From Streptomyces sp. B3I8 (GTDB lineage: Bacteria; Actinomycetota; Actinomycetes; Streptomycetales; Streptomycetaceae), in the NCBI RefSeq assembly GCF_030816915.1, contig NZ_JAUSYN010000002.1, positions 6,027,501 through 6,091,500 of the forward strand: DNA of 64,000 nt, in the 5' to 3' direction. Below are positions 47,722 through 56,458 of this stretch, piece after piece (position 1 is the stretch's first letter; each line of letters opens with the position of its first letter). The notes below the pieces were generated by a model that made no database searches, had not been told where the DNA came from, and saw only the letters and a program-made list of their open reading frames with translations. Both the position numbers and the translations under genes were made by a program.

Positions 47722-48777
47722 TCAGAGCAGGGTGAGTTGGGTGGGGGCGGGTGGCGCCGTCGGATCGAGGGGCTCGTCGGGTCCGTGGCCGGCCGGCCGG
47801 ATCCTGCGCGGCATCCCCGTGCGCGTGGGGCCGATCCCGTACTCCCGCGCCAGTTCGTGCACCTGACGGGTGATCCGGCGCTGATACCACGTCGGGGCGT
47901 AGGCGCCCGCCGCGTACAGGCGCTCGTAACGGCGCACGAGGTGCGGGTGGTGGTGCGTCAGCCAGGCCATGAACCACTCGCGCGCCCCCGGCCGCAGATG
48001 CAGCACCAGGGGGGTCACCGAGGTCGCCCCGGACGCGGCGATCGCCCGTACGGTGGCCCGGAGCTGCTCGGGGTGGTCGCCGAGGAACGGGATGACCGGC
48101 GCCATCAGGACCCCGCAGCCGATGCCGTGCTCGCTCAGGACGCGGACGACCTCAAGGCGCCGTTCCGGGGCCGGGGTGCCCGGCTCGACCGTGCGCCACA
48201 GCGTGGCGTCGGTGAACCCCACCGAGACGGAGATGCCGACGTCGGTGACCTCGCAGGCCTGCTTCAGCAGGTCCAGGTCGCGCAGGATCAGGGTGCCCTT
48301 GGTGAGGATCGAGAACGGGTTGGCGCGGTCGCGCAGGGCGGCGATGATCCCCGGCATCAGCCGGTAGCGCCCCTCGGCCCGCTGGTAGCAGTCCACGTTG
48401 GTGCCCATCGCGATGTGCTCGCCGGTCCAGCGCGGCGAGGCGAGCTGCCGGCGCAGCAGTTCGGGGGCGTTCACCTTCACCACGATCTGCGAGTCGAAGC
48501 CGAGGCCCGTGTCGAGGTCCAGATAGCTGTGCGTCTTGCGGGCGAAGCAGTACACGCACGCGTGCGTGCAGCCCCGGTACGGGTTGACCGTCCATTCGAA
48601 CGGCATGCGTGAGGCGCCCGGCACACGGTTCACGATCGAACGGGCGCGTACCTCGTGGAACGTGATCCCGCGGAACTCAGGGGTGTCGAACGTGCGTGTG
48701 GTCACCGCGTCCGCACCGAACAGCGCGGCGTCGCGGGCGCGGTCCCTGGTGGGATCGGCGAGGTTCTCCCAGCGCAT
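47722..48777 (-). CDS. Radical SAM protein (Rv2578c / SPL-like family)
   Basis: 351 aa from ATG 48777 (GAGGAGG upstream). The 4Fe-4S motif is CX3CX2C: Cys70, Cys74, Cys77 in YRGCTHACVYCFARK, as in the Rv2578c and spore-photoproduct-lyase-like proteins. Other family blocks: MPFEWTVNPY, ILTKGTLILRDLDLL and GVLMAPVIPFLGD. Reaction unknown; the SPL relationship suggests nucleic-acid chemistry. A GAAC-N4-GTTC box 37 bp upstream suggests SOS control. Confidence 0.88.
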   Translation of the reverse strand: MRWENLADPTRDRARDAALFGADAVTTRTFDTPEFRGITFHEVRARSIVNRVPGASRMPFEWTVNPYRGCTHACVYCFARKTHSYLDLDTGLGFDSQIVVKVNAPELLRRQLASPRWTGEHIAMGTNVDCYQRAEGRYRLMPGIIAALRDRANPFSILTKGTLILRDLDLLKQACEVTDVGISVSVGFTDATLWRTVEPGTPAPERRLEVVRVLSEHGIGCGVLMAPVIPFLGDHPEQLRATVRAIAASGATSVTPLVLHLRPGAREWFMAWLTHHHPHLVRRYERLYAAGAYAPTWYQRRITRQVHELAREYGIGPTRTGMPRRIRPAGHGPDEPLDPTAPPAPTQLTLL

Positions 48778-48813
48778 GGCGCCTCCTCGGGTAGTACTGC
48801 GGAACCCAGAATA

Positions 48814-48825
48814 GAACATACGTTC
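48814..48825 (-). promoter_or_regulatory. LexA/SOS-type box upstream of the radical SAM gene
   Basis: GAACATACGTTC on the plus strand (GAACGTATGTTC in the gene direction), a GAAC-N4-GTTC palindrome as in Gram-positive LexA boxes. It overlaps the spacer of a possible promoter whose -10 is TATTCT (48812-48807). A larger 8-bp inverted repeat, ATAGAACA (48811-48818) and TGTTCTAT (48855-48862), encloses it. Confidence 0.6.
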
Positions 48826-49045
48826 CCTTGATCGAGTGAGCGGAGTCGCTCGTGTGTTCTATATGTAGGGGTGGCGGTCCCGGCCTGCGTCTTTTCCGGT
48901 GGATTCGGACCCTCGCCCGGCGTGGCGCACGGCGCGTGCGCCGGGGCTCGGGTGCGTACGGTCACGGTCCGCGTCCGCGCGCCGCCCGGGGTGTGGTGGG
49001 ATTGGCGGTGCCGTACTCCGTCACACGTACAGGAAGAGGAACGTC

Positions 49046-49489
49046 ATGGCGCAGGTCGAGGCCACCACCGAGCGGATCATCGCCGCGGACGCGGAGAAGG
49101 TGTTCGACTCCCTGGCCGACTACACCGGCACGCGCGCGAAGCTGCTGCCCGAGCACTTCAGCGAGTACGAGGTGCGTGAGGGCGGTGACGGCGAGGGCAC
49201 CCTCGTCCACTGGAAGCTCCAGGCCACGAGCAAGCGCGTCCGTGACTGCCTGCTCGAGGTCAGCGAACCGACCGACGGGGAGCTGGTCGAGAAGGACCGC
49301 AACTCGTCCATGGTCACGACGTGGCGGGTGACGCCGGCGGGCGAGGGCCGGGCCCGGGTCGTCGTCACGGCCACGTGGAACGGCGCGGGGGGTATCGGCG
49401 GCTTCTTCGAGAAGACGTTCGCGCCGAAGGGACTGGGGCGGATTTACGACGCGGTGCTTGTGCGGCTCGCCGCGGAGACGGAGAAGTAG
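49046..49489 (+). CDS. SRPBCC / START-like family protein
   Basis: 147 aa, single SRPBCC ligand-binding fold: MAQVEATTERIIAADAEKVFDSLADY at the N-terminus and a long C-terminal helix (KGLGRIYDAVLVRLAAETE). Start ATG 49046 with AGGAAGAGGA upstream. Such proteins bind hydrophobic ligands, but nothing here names the ligand. Stand-alone gene, followed by a GGGGGC-GGA-GCCCCC hairpin (49505-49519). Confidence 0.85.
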   Translation: MAQVEATTERIIAADAEKVFDSLADYTGTRAKLLPEHFSEYEVREGGDGEGTLVHWKLQATSKRVRDCLLEVSEPTDGELVEKDRNSSMVTTWRVTPAGEGRARVVVTATWNGAGGIGGFFEKTFAPKGLGRIYDAVLVRLAAETEK

Positions 49490-49851
49490 GAGGCGGTGCC
49501 CCTTGGGGGCGGAGCCCCCTGAATGCCTCCGCGTCCAGGCGGTCCGCCCCCTGTACCCCGCCGGTGAGGGTGGTTGGGGTGCGTGGGGGCGTGCGGGTGC
49601 GCTGTGGCTGGTCGCGCAGTTCCCCGCGCCCTTGCGGGTTGGCCGGGGGCGGCCGTGGTCAGTGGGCGCCCCCCCCGTCTCGACATGCCGGGCCCTTCCC
49701 CTCCTCCCCTCCTCCCCTTGCCCCGTACCCGCCCTTTCACTGGATCGGGTGGTTCGTGCTGTGGCTCTTGCGTTCGGCGTAACTCCGTGCGGTGGCGCGG
49801 AGTTGGCTGGGGGCGCGGGCCGGGCGCGAAGGGTGTGGAGGGGAGCGTGGC
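49490..49851 (+). other. Intergenic region with hairpins and a dispersed repeat fragment
   Basis: 362 bp, no gene. GGGGGC-GGA-GCCCCC hairpin at 49505-49519 directly after the SRPBCC gene, and a GCTGGTCGCGCAGTTCCCCG segment (49606-49625) that is an inverted fragment of the repeat seen at 20019-20035. Near the end, GGAGGGGAG (49837-49845) is the ribosome site for the next gene. Confidence 0.5.
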
Positions 49852-51366
49852 GTGGGCGGGATCACTCTGACGCAAGTCAAGACGGATCTCGCGTCCCCGC
49901 CCGCCCCCGAACCACCGCCTCCGCCCTCACCTCCGCCTTCGGGCGCCCCGCTCGCCCCGCGGCGCGTCCGGCTGGTCTTCCTCGGGCTGATGCTCGCGCT
50001 GCTGCCCGCCGCGCTGGACCAGATGATCGTCGCCACCGCGCTGCCCCGGATCGTGGGCGAGCTGCACGGGCTGGACAGGATGTCCTGGGCCGTCACGGCG
50101 TACCTGCTCACCGCGACCGTCGGACTTCCCGTCCATGGCAAGGCCGGTGACCTCTTCGGCCGCAAGGGGGTCTTCCAGTTCGCCATCCTGGTCTTCGTCG
50201 TCGGCTCCGCGCCGGCGGGGCGGGCCGGGAGCATGGACCAGCTGATCGCCTGCCGGGCGGTCCAAGGCATCGGCGCCGGCGGGCTCGTGATCGGCGTGCA
50301 GGCGATCATCGGCGACATCGTGCCGCCCCGCGCCCGTGGTCGCTACATGGGAGCGATCGGTGCCGCCTTCGGACTCACCCCGCGACCGGTCCGCACGCTC
50401 CCGCCCGACCTGCGGGACGCCTATGCGCGCGCGTACGCCGACGCGATGCCGCGCATCTTCCTCCACCTGGTGCCGGTCCTCGTCCTCGGGCTGCTCATCG
50501 CCTGCTTCCTCAAGGAGAAACCGCTGGTGTCCCACCCCACCCCCGCCGACACCCCCGCGCCCGCGCCCGCCACCGGGCAGGTCCCGCAGGCCCGTCTCTC
50601 CTACGTCGGCGGGGTGCCCGTCTGCGGCAGTGTGCAGCATCCCGACGGCACCGTCGTGCCGCGCGCGGCGCTCACCCTCATCGACGTCACCGGCGCGCAG
50701 ATCGGGCGCGGCGCGAGCGGGGAGGACGGGCGGTACGCGCTGGCGACGCCCGGGCCGGGGGCGTACGTGCTGATCGCGGCGGCCGGCGGGCACCAGCCGC
50801 AGGCGGTGTCGGTGACGGTCGGCGAGCGGCCCGTCGAACTGGACGTCGTCCTCGGAGGTGCCGGGCGGCTGGCGGGCAGTGTGCGCACCGCCGACGGGAT
50901 GCCCGTGCGGGACGCGACGGTGACGCTCACCAACGCGCACGGCGAGGTCGTCGGGACGACGCGGAGCGCGGCGGAGGAGGGCTATCTGATCACCGAGCTG
51001 GTGGCCGGCGAGTACACGCTGGCGGCGAGCGCGCCCGCGTTCCGGCCGGCCGCGCTGCCGGTCACCGTGCACGCGTCCCGGGAGACCCGGCAGGACGTCG
51101 AGCTCGCGGGCGGGGCGGTGCTGCGGGGGACCGTGCGGGCGGGGGGCGGCCGGCCGGTGGAGGACGCGCGGGTGACGCTGCTGGATGCGGCGGGGAACGT
51201 CGTCGACTCGGTGACGACAGGGGCGGACGGGGTGTTCCGGTTCGTGGATCTGTCCTCGGGGGAGTACACGGTGATCGCGGCGGGGTATCCGCCGGTGGCG
51301 ACGGTGCTGAGGATGGCGGGGGGCGGGCGGACGGAGCGGGACCTGCACCTGGGGCACGAGGACTGA
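49852..51366 (+). CDS. Internally deleted MFS (EmrB/QacA) transporter fused to carboxypeptidase-regulatory-like repeats
   Basis: 504 aa from GTG 49852. Residues about 1-45 are Pro-rich. TM1-TM4 of a DHA2 drug transporter follow (FLGLMLALLPAALDQMIVAT, AYLLTATVGLPVHGKAGDLFGRKG, then RAVQGIGAGGLV...GRYMGAIGAAFGLT). At about 50375-50395 the protein jumps to the last loop and final TM (LPPDLRDAYARAYADAM; LVPVLVLGLLIACFL). About nine helices that normally intervene are missing, in frame. The C-terminal 270 aa are three carboxypeptidase-regulatory/Ig-like modules (ATVTLTNAHGEVVG, ARVTLLDAAGNVVD). It cannot be a normal transporter as encoded. Confidence 0.8.
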   Translation: MGGITLTQVKTDLASPPAPEPPPPPSPPPSGAPLAPRRVRLVFLGLMLALLPAALDQMIVATALPRIVGELHGLDRMSWAVTAYLLTATVGLPVHGKAGDLFGRKGVFQFAILVFVVGSAPAGRAGSMDQLIACRAVQGIGAGGLVIGVQAIIGDIVPPRARGRYMGAIGAAFGLTPRPVRTLPPDLRDAYARAYADAMPRIFLHLVPVLVLGLLIACFLKEKPLVSHPTPADTPAPAPATGQVPQARLSYVGGVPVCGSVQHPDGTVVPRAALTLIDVTGAQIGRGASGEDGRYALATPGPGAYVLIAAAGGHQPQAVSVTVGERPVELDVVLGGAGRLAGSVRTADGMPVRDATVTLTNAHGEVVGTTRSAAEEGYLITELVAGEYTLAASAPAFRPAALPVTVHASRETRQDVELAGGAVLRGTVRAGGGRPVEDARVTLLDAAGNVVDSVTTGADGVFRFVDLSSGEYTVIAAGYPPVATVLRMAGGGRTERDLHLGHED

Positions 51367-51431
51367 GAGGGGCGCCCGGAGGGGGCGCGCCGAGGGGGTC
51401 TCGCCCCCGCCGCCCCTACCCTTCCCCTCCT

Positions 51432-51499
51432 CCGGGGGCTCCGCCCCCGGCCCCCCGGAAGATGCGCGGTGCCCCGCGCCCTCGTCGAGGGGCGCGGGG
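51432..51499. terminator. Two hairpins after the MFS gene
   Basis: CCGGGGGC-TCC-GCCCCCGG (51432-51450) and CCCCGCGCCC (51472-51481) with GGGCGCGGGG (51490-51499). Both lie between the MFS stop and the leaderless-type promoter of the M55 gene. Confidence 0.6.
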
Positions 51500-51522
51500 G
51501 CGAAAAACCGCGACGGAACGCG

Positions 51523-51534
51523 TACCGTTCCGGC
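51523..51534 (+). promoter_or_regulatory. Leaderless-type -10 of the M55 peptidase gene
   Basis: TACCGT (51523-51528) ends 6 nt before ATG 51535, without a Shine-Dalgarno. Predicted start point of the three-gene peptidase operon. Confidence 0.5.
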
Positions 51535-52368
51535 ATGAAGATCCTCCTCAGCGCCGACATGGAGGGCGCCACCGGCGTGACCTGGCCCGCCGACGTTCTC
51601 CCCGGCACCCCTCAATGGGAACGCTGCCGCTCGATGTTCACCTCCGACGTCAACGCCGCCGTCCAGGGGTTCTTCGACGGCGGCGCCGACGAGGTCCTCA
51701 TCAACGAGGCGCACTGGACCATGCGCAACCTCCTTCTCGAACAGCTCGACGACCGCGCGCACATGCTCACCGGCCGCCACAAGCCGCTCTCCATGGTGGA
51801 GGGCATCCAGCACGGTGACGTCGACGGCATCGCCTTCCTCGGCTACCACGCCGCCGCCGGCATGGAGGGCGTCCTCGCCCACACCTACCTCGCCAACCAG
51901 ATCACCGGCGTCTGGCTGAACGACGTACGCGCCAGCGAGGGCCTGCTCAACGCGCACGTCGCCGCCGAGTACGGCGTCCCCGTCGTCCTCGTCACCGGCG
52001 ACGACGTGACCTGCGAGGACGCCCTCGGCTACGCGCCCGAGGCGCTGAAGGTCGCGGTCAAGGACCACGTCTCCCGGTACGCGGCCGTCTGCCGCACCCC
52101 CGCCCGCACCGCCGCCGACATCCGCGCCGCCGCCAAGGACGCGGCCGCCCTCGCCGTCCGCCACGCGCCCGCGCAGGGCGGCCCGTTCACCGTCGCGGTG
52201 GAGTTCGACGCCGAGCACCTCGCCGCCGCCACCACCGTCGTCCCGGGCGTCGCCCGCGCCGGCGAGCGCAAGGTGGCGTACACCAGCGCCACCATGTACG
52301 AGGGCATCCGCACCTTCAAGGCGGTCACCACGATCGCCTCGGCCGCCGTGGAGGAGCAGTATGGCTGA
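51535..52368 (+). CDS. M55-family D-aminopeptidase (DppA-like)
   Basis: 277 aa. M55 zinc ligands at the positions seen in Bacillus DppA: Asp8 and Glu10 (SADMEG), His60 (NEAHWTM), His105 (GYHAAAG) and Glu135 (RASEGLLN). The enzyme releases N-terminal D-amino acids such as D-Ala from D-Ala-D-Ala peptides, pointing to peptidoglycan peptide turnover. First gene of a peptidase operon; it overlaps the M20 gene by 8 nt. Confidence 0.93.
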   Translation: MKILLSADMEGATGVTWPADVLPGTPQWERCRSMFTSDVNAAVQGFFDGGADEVLINEAHWTMRNLLLEQLDDRAHMLTGRHKPLSMVEGIQHGDVDGIAFLGYHAAAGMEGVLAHTYLANQITGVWLNDVRASEGLLNAHVAAEYGVPVVLVTGDDVTCEDALGYAPEALKVAVKDHVSRYAAVCRTPARTAADIRAAAKDAAALAVRHAPAQGGPFTVAVEFDAEHLAAATTVVPGVARAGERKVAYTSATMYEGIRTFKAVTTIASAAVEEQYG

Positions 52369-53743
52369 CGACACCCCCCGGTCCGCGGAACCCGCCGCTT
52401 CCGCCGATCCCGCCGAACACCGGGTGGCGGAGCGGGCGTTGGAGGAGGTGGTGCGGTTCACCTCCGACCTCGTCCGTATCGACACCACCAACCGCGGCGG
52501 CGGCGACTGCCGGGAGCGGCCCGCGGCCGAGTACGCGGCGGCCCGGCTCGCCGAGGCCGGGCTGGAACCGGTGCTGCTCGAGCGCACGCCGGGTCGCACC
52601 AACGTCGTCGCCCGGCTGGCCGGCACCGACCCCGCCGCCGACGCGCTGCTGGTCCACGGCCACCTCGACGTCGTCCCCGCGCAGGCCGACGAGTGGAGCG
52701 TGCACCCGTTCTCCGGCGAGGTGCGCGACGGCGTCGTGTGGGGGCGCGGCACCGTCGACATGAAGAACATGGACGCGATGATCCTCGCCGTCGTCCGCGA
52801 CTGGGCGCGCGCGGGCGTGCGCCTCCGGCGCGACCTGGTGATCGCGTTCACCGCCGACGAGGAGGCGAGCGCCGTGGACGGCTCCGGCTTCCTCGCCGAC
52901 CACCACCCCGGGCTGTTCGAGGGGTGCACGGAGGCCATCGGCGAGTCGGGCGCGTTCACCTTCCACGACGGCGCCGGACACCGCATCTACCCCATCGCGG
53001 CGGGGGAGCGCGGCACCGGCTGGCTCAAGCTCACCGCGCGCGGGCGCGCGGGGCACGGCTCCAAGGTCAACCGCGACAACGCGGTCACCCGGCTCGCCGC
53101 GGCCGTCACCCGCATCGGCGAACACCGCTGGCCGCTGCGGCTCACGCCCACCGTCCGCGCCGCCCTCACCGAACTCGCCGCGCTGTACGGCATCGAGACG
53201 GACCTGTACGGCACCGACGCCGCGGCCGAGGTCGACGCCCTCCTGGACAAGCTCGGCCCCGCCGCCGCACTCGTCGAGGCCACCGTCCGCAACAGCGCCA
53301 ACCCGACCATGCTCACCGCCGGTTACAAGGTCAACGTCGTCCCCGGCGACGCCGTCGCCCACGTGGACGGGCGCTTCCTGCCCGGCGGCGAGGACGAGTT
53401 CCGCGAGACCCTGGACCGGCTCACCGGCCCCGACGTCGACTGGGAGTTCGAGCACCGGGAGGTGGCCCTGCAGGCCCCCGTGGACTCGCCGACGTACGCC
53501 CGGATGCGCGCGGCCGTCGAGGCGTTCGCGCCCGAGGGGCACGTGGTGCCGTACTGCATGTCGGGCGGCACCGACGCCAAGCAGTTCTCCCGGCTCGGCA
53601 TCACCGGTTACGGGTTCGCCCCGCTGAGGCTCCCCGAGGGCTTCGACCACCAGGCGATGTTCCACGGCGTCGACGAACGCGTGCCCGTCGAGGCACTCCA
53701 CTTCGGCGTCCACGTCCTCGACCGCTTCCTGCGCACGGTCTGA
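52361..53743 (+). CDS. M20/M25/M40-family metallopeptidase or deacylase
   Basis: 460 aa. Dizinc motifs: VHGHLDVVP, WGRGTVDMKNMDA, FTADEEAS and the GESGAF region, with the dimerisation domain in the middle (GWLKLTARGRAGHGSKVNRD). This is the broad aminoacylase/carboxypeptidase group; exact substrate is unknown, but placement between M55 and S9 enzymes suggests peptides or N-acyl amino acids. ATG lies inside the M55 3' end (GAGGAG upstream), indicating coupling. Confidence 0.92.
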   Translation: MADDTPRSAEPAASADPAEHRVAERALEEVVRFTSDLVRIDTTNRGGGDCRERPAAEYAAARLAEAGLEPVLLERTPGRTNVVARLAGTDPAADALLVHGHLDVVPAQADEWSVHPFSGEVRDGVVWGRGTVDMKNMDAMILAVVRDWARAGVRLRRDLVIAFTADEEASAVDGSGFLADHHPGLFEGCTEAIGESGAFTFHDGAGHRIYPIAAGERGTGWLKLTARGRAGHGSKVNRDNAVTRLAAAVTRIGEHRWPLRLTPTVRAALTELAALYGIETDLYGTDAAAEVDALLDKLGPAAALVEATVRNSANPTMLTAGYKVNVVPGDAVAHVDGRFLPGGEDEFRETLDRLTGPDVDWEFEHREVALQAPVDSPTYARMRAAVEAFAPEGHVVPYCMSGGTDAKQFSRLGITGYGFAPLRLPEGFDHQAMFHGVDERVPVEALHFGVHVLDRFLRTV

Positions 53744-53757
53744 GGAGGACCACGGAC

Positions 53758-55752
53758 ATGGTGCACACCCTCCCCCACGGGACATGGCCCTCGCCGCTGG
53801 ACGCGGCCACGGCCGCCGCGCACGACGGGCGGCCGGACCACGTCGGCTTCGTCGGCGACGAGCCCTGGTGGACCGAGCCGCGCCCCACCGAGGGCGGCCG
53901 CCGCACCCTCGTACGCCGCACCGCCGACGGCAGGGCGGAGTCCGTCCTGCCCGCGCCGTGGAACGTGCGCAGCAGGGTCCACGAGTACGGCGGCCACCCC
54001 TGGGCCGGGACGACGCGCCCCGAGGGCCCGCTGGTGGTGTTCAGCGAGGGCGCGGACCAGCGGCTGTACGCCCACGAACCGGACGTGGCCGGCGCCGGAC
54101 CGCGCCCGCTCACCCCGCTGTCGTCGCTCACGAGGGGCGGCGGCGGCCTGCGGTGGGTGAACCCGGTGATCCGCGCCGAGCGCGGCGAAGTGTGGTGCGT
54201 CCTCGAGGAGTTCACCGGTGACGGCCCCAGTGACGTACGGCGGGTGCCCGTCGCCGTACCGCTGGACGGCTCCGCCGCCGAGGACCGCGCCGCCGTCCGC
54301 GAGCTCACCGCCGCCCGGCACCGGTTCGTCACCGGCCCCCGCCCCTCGCCCGACGGCCGCCGCGCGGCCTGGCTCGCCTGGGACCACCCCCGGATGCCGT
54401 GGGACGGCACCCAACTCCTCGTCGCGGACATCGGCGACGACGGCGTCCTGCACGACCCGCGCACGGTCGCCGGCGGCCCCGAGGAGTCGATCGCCCAGGC
54501 GGACTGGGCCGCCGACGGCACCCTGCTGTACGTCTCCGACCGCAGTGGCTGGTGGAACCCCTACCGGCTCGACGACACCGGCCGGCACCACGAACTGTGC
54601 CCGCGCGAGGAGGAGTTCGGGGGACCCCTGTGGACGGTGGGGCAACGCTGGTTCGCCCCGCTGGCGGAGGGGCTGGTAGCCGTCGTGCACGGGCGGGGCA
54701 CCACCGCGCTCGGCATCCTCGACCCGGAGACCGGCGAGGTCGTCGACGCGGCCGGACCCTGGAGCGAGTTCGCGCCCACGCTCGCCGTGCACGGCAGCCG
54801 GATCGTCGGCGTCGGCGCCGGCCCGCGCAGCGCGCCCGCGGTGATCGAACTCGACGCGCGCACCGGCCGCGCCCGGGTGATCGGCGCCGAACCCCACGAC
54901 CCGGTGGACCCGGCGTACTACCCCGAGCCGCAGCTGCGCACCTTCACCGGGCCGGACGGGCGGGACGTCCACGCCCGCCTCTACCCGCCGCACAACCCCG
55001 GCTACACCGCACCCGGCGACGAGTTGCCGCCGTACGTGGTGTGGGCGCACGGCGGCCCCACCGGCAGGGCGCCCGTCGTCCTCGACCTGGGAATCGCCTA
55101 CTTCACCTCGCGCGGCATCGGCGTCGCCGAGGTCGACTACGGCGGGTCGACGGGGTACGGGCGCGAGTACCGCGAGCGGCTGCGGGAACAGTGGGGCGTC
55201 GTCGACGTGGAGGACTGCGCGGCCGTCGCCCTCGCCCTCGCGGAGGAGGGCACCGCCGACCGGCGGCGGCTCGCCGTGCGGGGCGGCAGCGCGGGCGGCT
55301 GGACGGCGGCGGTGTCGCTGGCGACGACGGACGTGTACGCGTGCGGCACGATCTGCTATCCGGTGCTGGATCTCGTCGGCTGGGCGGAGGGCGGTACGCA
55401 CGACTTCGAGTCGCGGTACCTGGACGGTCTGGTGGGGCCGTTGTCGGGGCCGGACGCCGTGCCGGGGCGGTACGCGGAGCGGTCGCCGGTGGAGCGGGCG
55501 GACGGGATCACGGTGCCGTTCCTGCTGCTGCAGGGGCTGGACGACGTGATCTGTCCGCCGGCGCAGTGCGAGCGGCTGCTGGAGCGGATGGCGGGGCGGG
55601 GGGTGCGGCACGCGTATCTGACGTTCGAGGGAGAGGCGCACGGGTTTCGCCGCGCCGAGACGACGGTGCGGGCGTTGGAGGCGGAACTGGGGCTGTACGC
55701 GGAGGTGTTCGGGTTGCCGGGGGTGCAGGCGCTCGAGCTGCGCGGCACGTGA
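53758..55752 (+). CDS. S9-family prolyl-oligopeptidase-type peptidase
   Basis: 664 aa: N-terminal beta-propeller (about 1-400, e.g. WAADGTLLYVSDRSGWWNPY) and C-terminal alpha/beta hydrolase with catalytic Ser511 (RGGSAGGW), Asp595/596 (LQGLDDVI) and His628 (GEAHGF). Belongs to the dipeptidyl/acylaminoacyl peptidase branch (S9C-like). No signal peptide, so intracellular. 14 bp downstream of the M20 gene with GAGGAGG: third gene of the M55-M20-S9 unit. Confidence 0.93.
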   Translation: MVHTLPHGTWPSPLDAATAAAHDGRPDHVGFVGDEPWWTEPRPTEGGRRTLVRRTADGRAESVLPAPWNVRSRVHEYGGHPWAGTTRPEGPLVVFSEGADQRLYAHEPDVAGAGPRPLTPLSSLTRGGGGLRWVNPVIRAERGEVWCVLEEFTGDGPSDVRRVPVAVPLDGSAAEDRAAVRELTAARHRFVTGPRPSPDGRRAAWLAWDHPRMPWDGTQLLVADIGDDGVLHDPRTVAGGPEESIAQADWAADGTLLYVSDRSGWWNPYRLDDTGRHHELCPREEEFGGPLWTVGQRWFAPLAEGLVAVVHGRGTTALGILDPETGEVVDAAGPWSEFAPTLAVHGSRIVGVGAGPRSAPAVIELDARTGRARVIGAEPHDPVDPAYYPEPQLRTFTGPDGRDVHARLYPPHNPGYTAPGDELPPYVVWAHGGPTGRAPVVLDLGIAYFTSRGIGVAEVDYGGSTGYGREYRERLREQWGVVDVEDCAAVALALAEEGTADRRRLAVRGGSAGGWTAAVSLATTDVYACGTICYPVLDLVGWAEGGTHDFESRYLDGLVGPLSGPDAVPGRYAERSPVERADGITVPFLLLQGLDDVICPPAQCERLLERMAGRGVRHAYLTFEGEAHGFRRAETTVRALEAELGLYAEVFGLPGVQALELRGT

Positions 55753-55769
55753 GCGGTTTTCCTCGCCCC

Positions 55770-55806
55770 TCCGCCCTCACCCGTCCCGTCCCGTCCCTCA
55801 AGGGGA
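55770..55806 (-). repeat. Dispersed repeat copy 3 (inverted, partial)
   Basis: Read on the minus strand it begins CCCCTTGAGGGACGGG, identical to the end of copy 2 at 33000-33015, followed by extra GACGGGAC units. Lies after the S9 peptidase stop. Confidence 0.5.
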
Positions 55807-55837
55807 ACCGCGCCACCGGGTGGCCCGCGCCGCGTCG

Positions 55838-55849
55838 TACAGTAACGGC
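55838..55849 (+). promoter_or_regulatory. Leaderless-type -10 of the GNAT gene
   Basis: TACAGT (55838-55843) is 6 nt upstream of GTG 55850; no ribosome-binding site. Confidence 0.5.
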
Positions 55850-56410
55850 GTGGCCGCCCGTTACCTTGCCGAAGGCACCCGCGTGGGGATACGCCCCTTC
55901 ACCTACGACGACGCCGCCGAGTTCACCGGACGCGTCCGGGAGAGCAAGGCGCTGCACCACCCCTGGCTCTTCCCACCCGACACCACCCCCACCTACCGCG
56001 CCTACGCCGGCCGCCTCATCGAGGACCCCACCAAGGCCGGCTTCCTCGTCTGCGACCGCGACCACGACACCCTCGCCGGCTACATCAACATCAACAACAT
56101 CGTCCACGGCGCCTTCCACAGCGGCGCCCTCGGCTACGGCGCCTTCGCCCACGCCGCCGGCCGCGGCCTGATGACCGAGGCGCTCCGCCTCGTCGTCACG
56201 CACGCCTTCACCACCCTCGGCCTGCACCGTCTGGAGATCAACGTCCAGCCCGGCAACGCCGCCTCCATCGCGCTGGCCCGCCGCTGCGGCTTCCGCCTTG
56301 AGGGTTACTCGCCCGACTTCCTGTTCATCGACGGCGCCTGGCGCGACCACCAACGCTGGGCCCTCACCGCCGAGATGACGCGGGACGGGACGGCCTTTGC
56401 CCAATCCTGA
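55850..56410 (+). CDS. GNAT N-acetyltransferase (RimJ/RimL type)
   Basis: 186 aa from GTG 55850. GNAT core: acceptor part (RVGIRPFTYDDAAEFT), then GYININ strand, the acetyl-CoA loop region (LGYGAFAHAAGRGLMTEALR) and the LHRLEINVQPGNAASIALA motif with RRCGFRLEG, typical of ribosomal-protein Ala acetyltransferases. Acceptor unknown. The GTG start is supported by the -10 placed 6 nt upstream; an earlier GTG at 55820 would add ten residues. Confidence 0.9.
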   Translation: MAARYLAEGTRVGIRPFTYDDAAEFTGRVRESKALHHPWLFPPDTTPTYRAYAGRLIEDPTKAGFLVCDRDHDTLAGYININNIVHGAFHSGALGYGAFAHAAGRGLMTEALRLVVTHAFTTLGLHRLEINVQPGNAASIALARRCGFRLEGYSPDFLFIDGAWRDHQRWALTAEMTRDGTAFAQS

Positions 56411-56458
56411 CCGGAACGCCCCCTGGTCCGGGCGCCGACGGGCGGGTTCCATGACCGG

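Noticed and set aside
49927..52986. Long minus-strand open frame across MFS, M55 and M20 genes
   Set aside because: Overlaps three genes with strong motifs on the opposite strand; no recognisable product.
53608..55641. Minus-strand open frame opposite the S9 peptidase
   Set aside because: Low-complexity antisense translation; S9 catalytic triad lies on the plus strand.
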